Origin: Norana najaformis | Lineage: Eukaryota; Annelida; Clitellata; Crassiclitellata; Hormogastridae | DNA length: 64,000 bases | Assembly (NCBI GenBank): GCA_964023275.1 | Contig: OZ029921.1 | Location: 9,989,306 to 10,053,305 of the forward strand | Reading direction: 5' to 3' | Shown: one piece after another, positions 46,301 through 61,300 of the stretch | Layout of the letters: every line of letters starts with the position of its first letter | Position numbering within the stretch: the first letter of the stretch is position 1 | The notes under the pieces: generated by a model | The model's input: the letters and a program-made list of their open reading frames with translations, nothing else | Databases searched by the model: none | What the model was told of the DNA's origin: nothing | Program-made: the position numbers and the translations under genes

Positions 46301-49300
46301 GGCTTCTGAAGAATGTCAGAAACGATGTGTCACATTCTCAGACTTCTTCATAAACAAGATAAAGTCAGTAAAGGTATCAACTGCCAAGCAACTGTCTGTA
46401 TGTGGGGTCTTCACTTTCTTCATTTATATTATCAGCATTTTTTTGTTTCTTTTCTTTATTTACCCTTCTTAAAACCCACAGTATTTGCTCGCAGTTAATG
46501 CTTCTTTGGATGCTTTATGCGGTCTGTTACCAGGCAAGACTACACTAGCTCCGAGCCTGGATTTCCAGGCCTCTAGGAACTTTAATATAATAATAATTAA
46601 TAACTTCAAATGCGCCGGTGTCTAGTGTACAAGGCGTCACCCAATGGCGATTGTTAAGAGCCCAGTCAGTCGGCCCAGATGCACCTAGCCTCGGTCAGCA
46701 GCGGCTGATATTCACACACTTTGGGCTACACTCAGCGTGGAGACTAGCTCAAGACTTTTAGCAGAGTCGTAATGAGAAACAGGCTTACATTTTAGTATTG
46801 CACCCTTGGGTAGTGGACAATTTGTGAATTCCTGCGGATGGAGCAGCATTGTATTTTCTCTCACAATCTGGGGTGGCCACAATGTTGATAATTTAGCGGG
46901 TGCAAGCTGCGATTTCCAGCCACTATCAGAAAATTTAATGTGGCGTGAAAAGTTAACAGTGTGCATAAAAACGATTTTACCTTCACTGGAAAAGTTAAAA
47001 GCAAACAGTAGGCTGAATTGAAGGTTTGACACTTGTTAAGTTGGAAAAAGGATATGGCTTTGTAAAAAGCAATTATAATGTGCATTTCGTTGTTAAATTA
47101 CGAATTAAGCCTTTTTACTAATGATACCAAATCAGTATTATTCAAATAAAACATTAAATAAATGTTGAACATGTATAATTTGTGCACTTATGTTGCGAAA
47201 AAGTTGGTAGTGGTTGAAATTTGCAAATTTTTTTTGAGTTTCATCTAATAAAACGTCTCCAAATGTGCCATATGAGATCGCTAATAGGGCAAATATTACC
47301 TGTGTGGGTTATAGTTAACAGAAATATTGGTTTTAAATATTTAATCTATCTTTTATTAGTTATCAACACTAAGTAAACCTATTGCAGCTCAACATGATCA
47401 GCAGTTGTGAGTTTAATCCAAAGTTAGCAAAATAGACTACACCATACTTATTATTCTGACCCCAATGGTGTTATATTAATTGTAGTACTGAATTCGCCAT
47501 GAAAATTTCTCTTTTAATAAATGTGATTTAATTCATTTGTTATTGTTCTTTGCTGAATATAAATTATTTGCAAAATTTTTGAAATTTCCATACACAATTT
47601 GCCCTTTTCAGTAAGATGCAACTCTAGAAGTTCATGTAAAAAGTGTGACTATTAGTCCAGAAAGTACGGTTCATAGTTTGTTACCCAAAGGCAGTGGTTA
47701 AAAAGAATATTTTGAAAATAAAAATGGTGATGGACACCATGATCCTCAAACTGGCCGTGCCACTTGATTAAGGGCCTGCTTGTGTCTTGATTTCTTGTGG
47801 GTCACAAAGCACAGGGTCAAAAATGTGAAACATTGGGATTCCCCTGTTCGAGGGCAAATAATGGTGACATGGCATTCCCATATCAGAAACAGAGCAGAGT
47901 TTGGACTTTTTGACATTCAGCTGACTGCTTCAGAGGGCTTTCATATTGACAGGTTGGCTAAATGTTGAATAAGTGACTGGACTATAAGTTGGTGTCGTGC
48001 TATGAATTTACTGGTCACAAAGTTCTCGAGAACTGTTTGAGAACCAACTAGCCAAAGTGTGGGAAAAACAGTGTCTGTTTCTTACAATTATTGTTGTTGT
48101 TATTGCTGCTGTTAGTGCTTTTGTGTTGTTGTTTGTAGTGTTGTTAGTGTCTTTGTTGTTGTTAGTGTTATTATTATTATTATTACTGATTGTATTATTA
48201 TCTCATTTTCCTATGAAATTTTAATGTTTAGAAACTTTGACTGCCACTTCAGTTGTTGGCACTTAAAGTTTCAACTATTCCAGTGATGGAGACAAAACTT
48301 TGTTATCACTTGTGCTTTCCAACATGGAGATAAAATCCTTCAAAGGTCTTGTTTTGCCAGTGAAATCTTGTATTTTATGGCTATCCGGTATGTTCTTTGT
48401 ATTTCTGTGTGGATGTCTATCCTCTATACTACTCACATGAAGTGCTGCTTTCATGCAGTAATTTCAGGATTGTATCAGGATTGCTGGCAGATTGCCAAAT
48501 GTTATTTCAGAATTGATGCACCCATTGAGACAGACTATGATTATGATCTGACCTTGCTGCTAAATATGATGGCCATATTTATTTATGCCCTTAATACTTT
48601 CAATAGATTCTTGGCCTTATGAATGCTGATCATCGATGTCTGATAAATGAAGGCAAAGTACCTGGTATTAAATCATCTGTTACATGCCTTGTTCGATTGG
48701 ATTTTTTCTCAGAGGCATGGTCTGGAAATTATAGGATCTTTCAGCTAAAGCTGGAATGTGATAACAGCAGTCAACAACTGGACAACCTTATGGGTTCTAA
48801 GCTTGGCAGTGAATTTTCGGTTGCTCTGATGCTAGGTTTCAAACCCTAGATGCGGAGGTGACAGGCAAATGCATTAGTGATTTCTGCCCTCTTGCCGCTT
48901 TGATTAGAAACTTTTACAATGCCAGCGTCTAATGCACAAGGCATCAACTGATGGCACATCAAGTTCAATCTGCAGTCAGGTCGATATCTAGAAAGTCAGT
49001 CGGCTGAGACAGTGACAGCCTAAGGCGGATAACATTTGGAATTCTCTTCCTGCATCAGTTACAACTGAAAGCCTTAAGTTGAGGACGAAACGACTAGAGA
49101 CTGAGAATAGCCAACTGATGCAGGAAGAGAATTCCAAATGTTAGGTCCAGCAATTAATAATATTTGGATATCAGATTAAGCCTACCAATTTCCTTATATG
49201 CATTTATGTAGCTCCTTTAAGGAGAACCTGTCAGCAGTGCTGAAAGATGGCTGTCTAACAGACCTAAATGGTTTGTCTTAAGCTGAATATGTTGTTCAGT

Positions 49301-52300
49301 GGTTTTTTAGAATATGGGTTTTCAGTGGAAGGACTGTCAGAAAGAATAGTGTGTCCAAGTGGATATATGGAGTGCAGGACCAGCGGGTCTCTATAAGTTG
49401 CTGAGTGCAGTGTTTGTTGATCTGGCTGGCTCCAGCTAGGAATACAGAGCTCCTCCATTCCATGTACTAAATGCCCCTAATGTAATATACCATGATGTTA
49501 CTGAACACTCTGCATTAACCAATAAATAAATGACTGTTAGTGTTTAATAGTCTAAAATAACCGTTAACTTATCATTTGTTCAGTATCCGGGTCCAAATGA
49601 AGCTGGTCTTCAGTTTCAGAGGAGTCAGGTTGCAAAATATCCTCGGGTTTGTGGGGTTTGGATAGGAAATTGGATACGTCCATCGATTCTTGTGAACCAT
49701 TGGGAAACCATGAAAGTTATCCTTAGAACTGCAGGTATGCAGGTCTTTCATTTGATGGCTTTGAAAGACTGTTTGTTAAATCTTATAGACTATGTTATAA
49801 CCTAATTGAGATTTCCAACAATGTGTTGCTGTCATCTTTTAATTGATGCTTTGCTGAATTGTTTAATTCTTCCTGTTCTTATTCATGTTCGTCTTCCAGT
49901 CCCTCTTCCTTTTTGTTTTTCTTTTTTGTCTTAGTCTTCTTCTCTGTTTTCATCTGCTGCTGTCTTTGTCTTCTACTTCTTCCTCCTCATCCTCTTTCTC
50001 CTCCTCCTTTCCTTCTGTGCTCTGCCTCTAGGCAGGTCCAGGAATCTAACAGTGCCGTTCTTCCCTGTTCTGTGATTTGTCTTCTAATTCTCCTGAGCCC
50101 AGTCTGGCTCCTTTGTCCATTGTTTTCCATTTACCTGTAGCCTTTATTTCTTCCATTGCTTCTCCATGCATACTCTTCAAGAGCGAGTTGACATAAGGCA
50201 TGTGTCCAGTGCAGTTAATTTGTCTTTTGTTTGCGGTTATCATCAGTGTCCTAACCTTCCGCACAAATTCTAATGCCTGTTTATTTGTTTTGGATTCTCT
50301 CCTGATTTTCTTTAAGGTTTTTGAGATCCACAATTTGAAGACATGTAGGCTTTCAACGTACACTTTCCTCAAGAGTCTGTGTGTCCAGTGCTTAAAGTGC
50401 CATGCATCTCTTTTCTCTAGGTCCCTGTTCATTTTGTCTCCTGTTTGTTGTTGTGCCTGCTTGCTCAATGCTCATAGACGGCAGTACATGCTTGCTTATT
50501 GTTAATAGTTTAGTAATAGTTTAAGGCAATAATTAAAAGCTATTTGGTGTCTTTTAATAAATGAGTGCTTTAGTATGCATAAAGGCAGAGAAATGAAACC
50601 AAATATAACAACACTGATACATATGCATGTCAGCCGCAATAAGTGCAAGTGTTAACAAATGATTAATAAGTGATTGCCATTTGCTCCAGTTTGCTGTGCT
50701 TAATAATGCCAAAAGTGTGTTATTTTGAAGCTTTCAAAACAAGGTTTCTGGTTGTAAATGAACATTTTCTTGACTTACTAAAACTCTGAGGGAGGGTGAT
50801 GTTGAATTGTTGATGCCTAGAAAACCTATCCAGAACAGAACAAATTTCTTTTGCCATTATTTTATAGCTCTGAATTGGTTAAAACCAGTTTTATCAATTG
50901 ATGTGTTTTATCTACATTGTGTTCTCCAGTTTCCAGTATGTTTTTCGTTGCAAAAGTAGTTCTCACCTTTTAATCTGTTTTCTGCTTGATTCTGTGTTGA
51001 TTGATGTGCTTGATTCTAATTCTAACTGATTATTCAAACCTTTCTGTGTTCCATTACTGTACCTGCACTTGTCAGGTGCAGAAATAGTAATGTAATCACT
51101 TCCTAGCATTCCTTGTTGTAATCACAAATTTATAATTCAAATGCAAACTGCTTAGTAATTGAATCATAATCTTGTGATTTTTACAGCACCCAAAGAAAGC
51201 CAACATGTGGGAACTAGCGTATTCACAGGCGCTCAGTATTTGCATGTGCTTGCTTTTGTTCATGCTAGAAGTTTCTTGCTTAATAATCAGTTGGATGAGC
51301 TCCTTTATTTGTCATAGTTTGGTCACAATCAGACTTTTTTATTAAATAGATTATTAATAATATTCTTACAGTTAATAATTATGCTATGATTAAGTACTTG
51401 TATTAAATCAAATAAGTGAAGGTCACAACATTGTGTTATCTGCCATAATTGTAGTGACAACTTTTTCCAGTGAACTGTGAGCTCCTCGATAATTTAGCCA
51501 AATGATGCAGCTATACGTCTGTGATTTGACATTCGGTAGCATTTGCTCTTGATGCTTCTTCAGTTGCATGCTGTTAATTGGTAGTTGTTTACTTAGTTTA
51601 GAAGCTTTTACTGGTTTATTTCTAATCATGTATGCTACCTGCTAGCCTAGGTATTAGTATTCCAACTACTACATCAACATCGTTAGTTCTGTTTCTGCTT
51701 CATAGGTACATGGGTACATTGCTTATGTAACACTATTAATCTTTTGTGCCTCTGTTCTTTGTTTAGCACTAACTTAGTTTTAATAGTTTTGTTGTTGCTA
51801 ACGTGGTGCTTCGAGCTGTTGCCTGTTCTGTAAGTTCTTGTTTGCTTGATGTTAGGCACTTTATTTTTTAAATTTCTAGATAGATTTAAATTATTTAGTT
51901 TCTTTGACTGTTTAAGTAATGTAAGTTTAAGTAATTTATGTTTTTTGTGTGTATTCTAGTTTTATGGAACTACCAAATACATTACCCCAAATTTGCTACA
52001 TTATCTAAAGCATATCATAGTCACTGATTGGCTGAGAGCTTCATGACATTTTCAACATTAGGCCTTTATGTTAACTTTTTAAAATCACTATTTGCTATTT
52101 TCTGTTTTATTTATGTAAGTTTATATGGTGCTGACAGTCCACCAATAATGTTAAGTATCTGTACATTAGGAGAAATTTCATCAACATTCCTTCTCAGTAA
52201 CCATCTTGTAGGAGACTTGAAGCTGAACACTAATTTTTAGGTGAAACGACTGTTATGCTTAGTCGTTTTTCATGGTGGCTTAGGAGTTGAGCATTTATTT

Positions 52301-55300
52301 TGTATGGTAAGCCAAGGTAAGGTAAGGTAATCACTCATTCATTTATTTTATGCCCTGTCATCTCTCTAAAATTGACTGCTGCAACTCCATCTTCTACAAC
52401 ATTGATGCATCTCAAGTAAAATGTCTTCAAACAATCCAAAAGACTCATGCCCATACAGTTACCAAAACTCCCAAACATAACCCAGTGCTCAGATTACTTC
52501 ATTGCCTTAAAGTCCCTCAGCACTTCCTCTGCAAAATTGCATCTTTTACATCCCGATGCCTTTATCTCAATCCTGTTGCATTCACCAGCTATTTGCTATC
52601 CAGTCATGCAAATCTGTTCGTCCTTCCTCATACCTTTCTCTTTCTTGGCCTCCAGTCTCCACCTTCTCAAATTCTGCAACTGCTCCTTAATCTATGCAGT
52701 GCCAGCTCTTTGAAGTGAACTCCCAAAGACCTCCCCCAGTTAGCTCATCCCCTTTCTCACCTGTCACTACAAGCACCGCTTCACTTCTTTCCCTCTTACC
52801 TGCAACATTTAAATCAAGATTGAAAACTGAACTTTTCAAGCTGTCCTATCCTGCTTCTGCTCCTGCACCATCCCTTGACCTCTAACGCCAATGATTTCCA
52901 ATGCAGCTTCACGTTATCTTCCCGGCTTGACCCACCTGATTCTGACCTGGCACTGAAACTGAGCAAACAACCTGGCTCTTGCAGACTTGATTTGTTATGG
53001 TGCTGGTGTATAAGCTGGTTTCCCTGATGCAGCTTTTGTGTGGCACTGAGAAATTTTTTAGATTTACATTACATTTACACTTGTCTTCAGAGAACATTGT
53101 AAGAGATTGCTGAGATTTGATTACCATGCGTTCAATTATTGCTGAGATTTGGTTACCTTACATTTAATTATTCTGAAACTTAATATTTGATAAGAGCAGC
53201 CATTAATTTGACTAAAATTCTCACAGACTGAAATTGTGTGGTAGTCATGTTCAGTCACTGTTACCTCAAGTGTCACCTTTGATGAGAAGTTTTATACACA
53301 GCTAATGTTGACTATGGTATTCGGTTAAGTTTACAACTCTCTTCATTCTAGTTTAATTTCTTTTGTTATTGTTTTTCGTTAGAACCAAAGCCAATGGGGC
53401 TTGGTGTCTATGGATATGGCCGGCGATGGCTTGGAGATGGTCTTCTTGTTAGTTCTGGTGCCAAGTGGGCAAGAAATCGTAAGCTCCTGACTCCTGCCTT
53501 TCATTTTGACATTCTAAAGCCATATATCAAGGTCAAGAACGAAGCTACCAATCTGTTTCTGGTAAAGACCTATAATCTTTTGTATCAATATCAGGGTTAT
53601 GTGTTTAGGCAATTTCTTTCGTGGCCAATTTCGACTCTTATTAACAAAATAATGGCATGATCCTGTTATTATTTTATTATTTTAATGATGGTCACTAGAG
53701 TTATAGTCATGTTATTATTAAAATATATTTAAATTGATCCTGCATTTCAATAAGACTTCCAGAGTTCCTATCCTAATGCTATACAAGATTTTATGAACCT
53801 GGGAAGTTATATGGGTCCTATTTTTAAAATTTGTTTTAAATGTTTTGGCAGAAGAAAGGAATAGCACTGAAATATTTTTGTTTGAATTTCCGCCATGAAA
53901 GAGCCAGTGGAAACCAGGCTTCCATATATCTGCCCTCTGACACAACTGCATTTCAGCCACTTGTAGTTAAAGTCATGGTTAACTCCCACAGAATTACCAT
54001 ATTCAATAAATTTCTTGTCCACTGTTGACATTTTGTTTAAATCTGCTCAGCTACTGCTGTGATTACTAACATCTGGTTGGATTTAGATTTATGATGCATT
54101 TTCCAACAGCTCAAGTCGGAAGCCATTGTTTCAAACAACAACTATTTGATAAAGTTGGATAGATTTAAATGAAATGCTGATAGGAATTGTTTGTTATTTG
54201 AGCACAGAATACTGGTAAATGTTATGTACTGGAATTTCCCAACCATGCCTGATTTTAAGGTTACAGAAAGGTCAAGTTTTCTCACCTGAGTGTTTCCACA
54301 ATGCAGTTTTGTCTGAGGGTGAAAAATTCTCTTCACTGAGGAGAACATTTGTTTTGAAAGGCACAGAATACAAGGCAGATATCTAATATTTCTAATCAAA
54401 GCCTTGTTTGGGTCAGTCACATTATCATTTTATAACGTAATATTATTTTAAATTTCCATTATTCTGGCATATTGGATAGCAAAAATATATAACTGTTGAA
54501 GAAATAAAAAGTTCTTGATAAATAAGACAGTTCCTAATTAATTATTGCACCCATCAGAGAATCCCAATCTTGTTTGTACTTCTTTAATGGCAGCTACACT
54601 AGGTAGTTCTTATATATTATAGCACATTTGTTTTGTTGTACTGCAGACTGAAATTGGAAATTCTTTTCATTAAATGATTTAAATCGAGTGGTTTTTGAAT
54701 TGATACAGTTTATAATAAATGAATGAAACTAGCTTTAACATTTTTTATTGATGGAATCCTTATTACAACTTCTGTTGGTTTGAAATAACAGTGCATCATT
54801 GTCCCAACTCCCAACTAGCTGTTCAAAAGCCATGTCCAAAACCGTTGAATGCGAGGATGATTTTCAGGCTCTTGCTTGGCAAAAACCAACAAAAGGCTCA
54901 ATTCACAACCATAATCATATACTTGAGAATTTCTAAAGCACTACTGTTGTACCCTCTCTGTATATTGAAAGACAGCTGCTTCACAATTTTCCCAAAATTT
55001 CAAGGTCACAGGGTTTACATGAATGAATGAAGATGCTGGCTGTACAGCAAGGAGCATCATTTGCATTAATTTTCATATTGTTCATACCGTACTGTGACTG
55101 TTTCGTCACTTACAGTCGTCAATGTTTCACTTGGCTGACATTTCTTTTATTCAGTCACAGAGTACAACCTCCATCTGTGCTTCTCTGCCAAACTTGGTGT
55201 CTGAAGTCCTTAGCACATTTTCTGTTTTTGTACAGTATAATTTGCTGTAATCTACTCAGGCGATGGTTTTTCTACTTTTGCAGTGAAGATGTTTACTGTA

Positions 55301-58300
55301 GATGAAATAACTGAGTTATTTTTATTTTAAAGATTTCATTCACCAGACACAAATTTTCTTTTGTTGAGCCACAAGAAGTTGGTTCAGATAATTGTATTAA
55401 TCAGTACACTTATATAGTGCCTTTAAGAGTTTCTCAGAAGCACTGAAAACACAGCTATCTAACTGATCTGAACAGATACAACCTAAAATAGGTTGAAAAT
55501 GTCTGCTGAGCAGAGTGGAATGAACAGTACACATATGTAATGGAAGACTGTTCCAGGACAGTTGAACACATGAGAAGCACAATGGGCTCCAGTTGATGTG
55601 CAGAAGCACAGCACCTGCATATCTTCATGGGCACCAGAGCGCAACAATCACCGACCAAGCTAACTCAAGACTGGAACACAAAGCTTCTAATGTATGCTGG
55701 GATGGCACCAACGTGGCACGTCAAAGCACAAAGATCTTGAATGTTATGCATATGCAGAGAAAGCAGTTGCACAAGGTGCTGCAAACAAGTGCACAAATGC
55801 CTTCAGAATGTAGGCGGCACAGCCCCCATTCTCCTGTAAATGCACCTATGTGTGCAGGCATAAGTAATACAATAATTTTTTGTTTTCATTTTAGAATAAA
55901 TTATCAAGATATGCTGAAGATGGTCGCAGCTTTGAATTTTTCAGTAACATCTCACTTCTGACTTTTGATATAATTCTGCATTGTGCCTGCTCATATGAGA
56001 ATGATGTGCAGGTCAAAGGGTATGTCTTAATAGTGGTATTTATGACTTTGTGTAGTCTTTGATTATGTAACATGATTTCTGTGTAAATTATCATAACAGA
56101 TTCATGTCAGATAGTTGAGCTGCACCAACAACATTGCTGATCTCACACCTGTAACACCTTCCCATTCTTCCCTTTACAGATTAAAACTGAGTACTGAGTA
56201 ATACAGAATGTAAAAATATACCATCATTTTGTAGAATTGTTTGTACTTTGGTATAGAACTGTGTGAAAAGCTTAAGCCCCACCCAAATAATTTAGGTGCT
56301 AGGCATGCCACAACTTGAACACCTAATAGGTTAGTCAGTGAAGTCATTGATCACTGGACAGTTTAACAAACATTGTAAATTTGAAAATCATGATTGCACT
56401 TATTTCAGTGAATGTTTGTTAAAATTTAGACCTAGAACACCTAACAGGTTAGTCAGTGAAGTCACTGGTACTGAGTGTCTTGGGGTGCTATGAAAACCCA
56501 GGTTACACTGCCAATGGGTATCTGGGTATCTTAGACCTAATGTAGATTGTATAATTGGAGAATATCAAGTAGAGAAAGCATTGGAAAAGGATTTCTTGCA
56601 AAATTTAGTATTTAGGAAACAGTCTGAACTCAGAATTAGTAATTTATATGTTTGCAGATTTTCCAGCTGTGTAAAGGTTTTATACACAGCCTTGATGGCA
56701 ATTTTAGGTTACGATTGCAGTACGTTACATGTCAGTTTTGTTGCTTTGTTTTCAAGAGAGAACCATCCATATGTTCAGGCTGTGAATAGACTTGGTGATT
56801 TGTGGGTCAAGCGTAGTTTGTAAGTCAAGAAATCAGTTACCCTTTCTTGTTTAATTTATTCATTATTCTTTGTAATTTTAATTGCATTTACATATTTATG
56901 TAGCACCTCTTCAAGAGATACTCATCAGAGGTACTCCTTTAAGCACCCATGAAGAGTAAGGGGAAGAGCAGTCCCTTAAGCCAACCCCTAGAGACAGCCA
57001 TGGGTATGAAGTGTTAGCAACTTTATTTTTCTTGGCCTTGGCATATGAGGATGAGCAACTTTTTCTTGGCCCTGGCATATGAGGATGGGTGGCTAGCCCT
57101 CTCCCTTGCCGCCTGATCTTCCCACTGACAGTCTATGGTCAGTGTTTTTGTTATAGTTGAGTTGGCTAGAGGGCGCAAGTGGAGCCGAAGTCATTAAACA
57201 GATTTCTGCCCTGGCAGAGGTTGGAACCCCTGACCTTTTGACCGATGGTACAGTACTATTACTACTGGACCATAATGCATCTCTATGCAATGAACCACCT
57301 TTAAAACTGCGCTGATCATCTATAATATTTTGTATTTTGGCTCTGTTATTTCCTTTCCGACTCCTAATTCTTCACAGTACTTGAGTAGGCCATTTCATTA
57401 TTTCATTCTGTTCTGAAGATGAGGCTTTGACCATCAGTCGATGCTTTAGGCATTACTTCAGTGGCAGCAGTCTAGAAATTCTTAGATTTGATTTGATTTG
57501 TGTCAGGTTTTCAGAAGTAAGCCCTAATTTTAGCAATATGTTTTATATTTTATTGGCCAACATGATTTCTGTTTTCTTAATGATATTTGATGATTACTCT
57601 GGCTTTTTGGTCTCTGATCACCAAAATGACAATTTAAATATTAGTATAATATAAGCTTTGAGGGAAAATGCCTCAAGTTGAACACTAACTGTGGAACAAT
57701 TGTTTTGGAAAACGATGATGATGACGATGATGAGGACAGTGATGTGATATATGATGATGATGTAATGAAGAATGAAGACATTATAGTGGCTGGCATTTTT
57801 ATTTGCTGAGGCTACGGTTTTCACACGTGAGAAGATAGATATCACCTCAGATTCCTGATTTTGGGGCGAGATTCACTAGACTTACACGATCAAGGTCTTA
57901 TGTGACAAGCTAAAATAGAAAGGGCCAAGTCATTCTGTCTAGTGTTGCCAACTCTGGACCCAATTTCATGAGAAACTTCATTTGTCGGTATCCTAGCCAA
58001 ACCCTTGAAACCCAGCTTGAGACTTGGAGCACACTGCTTGATTCCCAGACTTCTAGTCACAATTTTAGTTTGACAGGATATGCAGTGGGCTACTTTCTGA
58101 CTCCTTTATGACAGTCAACACTAACAGACTGTCAATTGTCAAACACTGTTAAAATTTAGGCATTGTCTGCAAAACACTATTACCAGTTATTATGTACGAG
58201 CAAAAGAAATTACTGTAAATGCAACCTAGTTGTTTGATTAGATTACTTCTATAAACATTTGCTGAAATAAGCTCAGTCATGTTTTTCAAATTTACAATGT

Positions 58301-61300
58301 CTGTTAAACTGTCCATCTGCCCTGTTTATGTCTATCTGTTCATATGTCTGTATGAGTTTACACTGACACAACAACATATTAAGTGATGATTCGGCAAGTG
58401 TTGGACTGGCCCGAGTGTGCCAGGCTGGCACGCATGAATATCATGTGCCTGTGATTGGTAGGTGCTCTAGCGCTGGGAAATTGGTCTAACGTTGGTGATG
58501 GTGCATGCCGAGACTTATTTACACTGACTTAGCTGCTTTTGCACATTATAAGGCAGATAGCCAATAAATTGCAGACAGTGTGTGTTTTAGACAGAAGTGA
58601 CTGAACTACTGAGGTAATATAAAAACGACAATCAAAATGGCTTTGTGTCTTTCCCTGAGCGAATGCCATGCTAGAAATTGGGTGAATCTAGGATCTGAAG
58701 CTTGATTTGCTACTTTGAAGAGTTCTTTACTACTAGGCTATGTAAAGCCAATTTATCTGGTAGGAAGTTTAGTTGCTCTGAAATTGACATAAATGTGTCA
58801 ACAGCCATGATACTTTTTGTTACATACATGGTGAGTTCACCTTGAGAGCATAAAGAAGAACATAAATCTTAATCTTTTGATTAAGAAAGCACCTGAACTC
58901 TAGTATAGTTATTAGGTTGGTTGTTAGGACAAAAGTCGAGTGCCTCTTGTTTATATCTTGTGTAGTTAATCCCAGAGACTAGAGTTAAGGTTCTTGGCCG
59001 TCTGTATCATTTGCTGTTCCAGTGGTAAGGTGGAAGCAGAAAGATCAGTTAGCAACTGTTCCTTCTGCTTTACAAATAGCTTTTCTTTGAGAATAAAGAA
59101 ATCAATTAAGTATTCAAAGTTGCCATCACCAATGAGACCAAGACATACGATGATAGTCTGTCTGTGAATCTTTGATGTTGATGATTAAGTTGCAATGACT
59201 GGGACAATGGACTTTGAAAGTGACAAGACTTATCAGAGACCAACAGAATTAATGGGCTCTCACTTCAGGGATGGAACTTGCTGGCACAAGAAATTAAACT
59301 TTGTGTGTTCTATAGCTGTCATGAAGTACTTCATGAAGTACTTTTGTCACTCACAAAAAATTATAGTAGCATTCTATCCTATGCTAGATTATAATAAATG
59401 ACAAACCAAAGTATACATACTCTGTAGCAGAAGTTGAGCCATGCCAGGACAGCACCACTTGAGCCATGTCAAGGTAGCAATCCCTTACAGCTAATCAAAA
59501 TTTCCAAGTATGGCCCAGGCTGCTATATTTGGGAATTCCAGCCACATCTGTAGCTAGTGAGAGAGTATTTCCAAGTGTGAGCTAGTGTACTTTGATTGAC
59601 ACATGTCAATCAGTCTGCAGCATGTTGAACAGTTATAGCATATCTATCACAAATTTGCCAGATGACAAATAAACCAAGAACTTGTTGGAGAAGTATTTTG
59701 GACATCCATACTGCACTGTATGTATAGATGACACCAGATAAGTTACTTTGTTCCTTATGAGACCTCAGATACTGAACTACAGACGTTTTAAGACCCAAGA
59801 TCACAGTTGAACACATAAAATACAATTTTAATTTTTAACATAATTTTGTTAGGCTACAGTATTTAAAACAGCACTGCACACGATACAGTTGCAAAGTTTA
59901 CACTGCACAACAGCAGAGTCAAACTATAAAGAACACATAAAAAAGCAAAAGGAATAAAGAACTGAAAAAGCATAAAGAACACATAAAAAAGCATAAAGAA
60001 CTCAAAAAGGCAAAGAACATATAAAAGCTGAAATTAAACTGACTTTGAAAAAATTCTAGAAAAACTGAAAACCAATATCAGTATAAAACCAATAGGCCCA
60101 GTCCTACAACACTCTGAAGACACTTGTCAAAGCTTTGGATGACAGGATCGCACCAAACTGTGTTCAGCTGCTTGAGAAGATTGTTTCAAGTATTCAGGTT
60201 TAGTGCAATATGTCCTGAAAATACATCTTTGACATTTGCATCTGGATTTCTTCCCAGCCAATCAAAGCAATGCGAGTGATGAATGTGGTGATGGATTTCA
60301 CAAAGACAAAGAAAATGGAAAAATGATACCATGGCATGTAGATTCTAGGCCACATTATGCTGGCTGCTCACTGTTGAACATTGATTAGAGAAGCTTCTGA
60401 CACTGAATACAAATGCAAATCAGACACAGAATGCTTTTAGTGTTTGTACAACTTACAATATTAGTGCATTGCAACCACATGAAATTACATAATGTGGTAT
60501 ATATCTATGTATAACACACGTACACTTTCCTCAGAAACCTTAAGTGGTTTGCAAATTCCAAGAACACCATGCAGCTTATTCAGCATGGCAAATCTTATAA
60601 AAGAAACAAAGTTTTAGAAAAACAAACTTTTTGTACCATCTGTGGTACAGTGTTTTAACTTTCTATTTATTTGTTTCTGTTGCTTGTTTTGAGCATAAAA
60701 TCAATTGAACACGGGAAACTCTTATGCAGGGCAAAGATCTTGTCACAAAATTGCAGTGCGAATGCATCCCTATTGGCTTGTTAGCTGGTGCACGTTTCTT
60801 TGCTTAATTTAAAACTGGGCATGACTGTTTGCTTGAACATCGCTATTTTCATCATTAGCCACGCCCTTATAGAACAGGGGAGGAATACAAGTCAGTGAAG
60901 TTTTTGTCAGTATTATGCTGGTCAATACAGTAGCCATATTGAAATGATAAAGAATAGCTTTAGTCTGTGAAAGTGAAAGAAGAGCAATGAGTCTGCAAAG
61001 TCCAAGAAGAGCAGTGATTTAAAAGATAATGTACGATTCCTCACTCAGCCGATGGACACACGGCGTGTTAACAAATGTCTTATCTAAATGTTACACATTT
61101 ATAATTAATGCTTTGATGATAACCTTATCATCAAAGCAGTATAATTATAACTGATTTTGATTTTTGTGATTTTGCTTTGACTGTTGAAGCTAAATGAAAA
61201 CTTTTGCAGGCGGCCATGGCTTCATTTTGACTTCATCTATAACTTTTCAAAAGACAGTCAAGAGTTTAGAAGACACTGTGACTTTGTGCATTCCGTGTCA

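Noticed and set aside
49859-50140. Ser/Leu-rich open frame on the + strand
   Set aside because: It is the complement of the purine-rich tail of a LINE on the other strand and is low complexity.
54791-55305. Two overlapping open frames in P450 intron 3
   Set aside because: No family motif, AT-rich codon usage and no exon boundaries. They are probably chance.
61100-61150. Possible microRNA precursor
   Set aside because: The loop is only two bases and the arms are short, so it cannot form a normal precursor hairpin.
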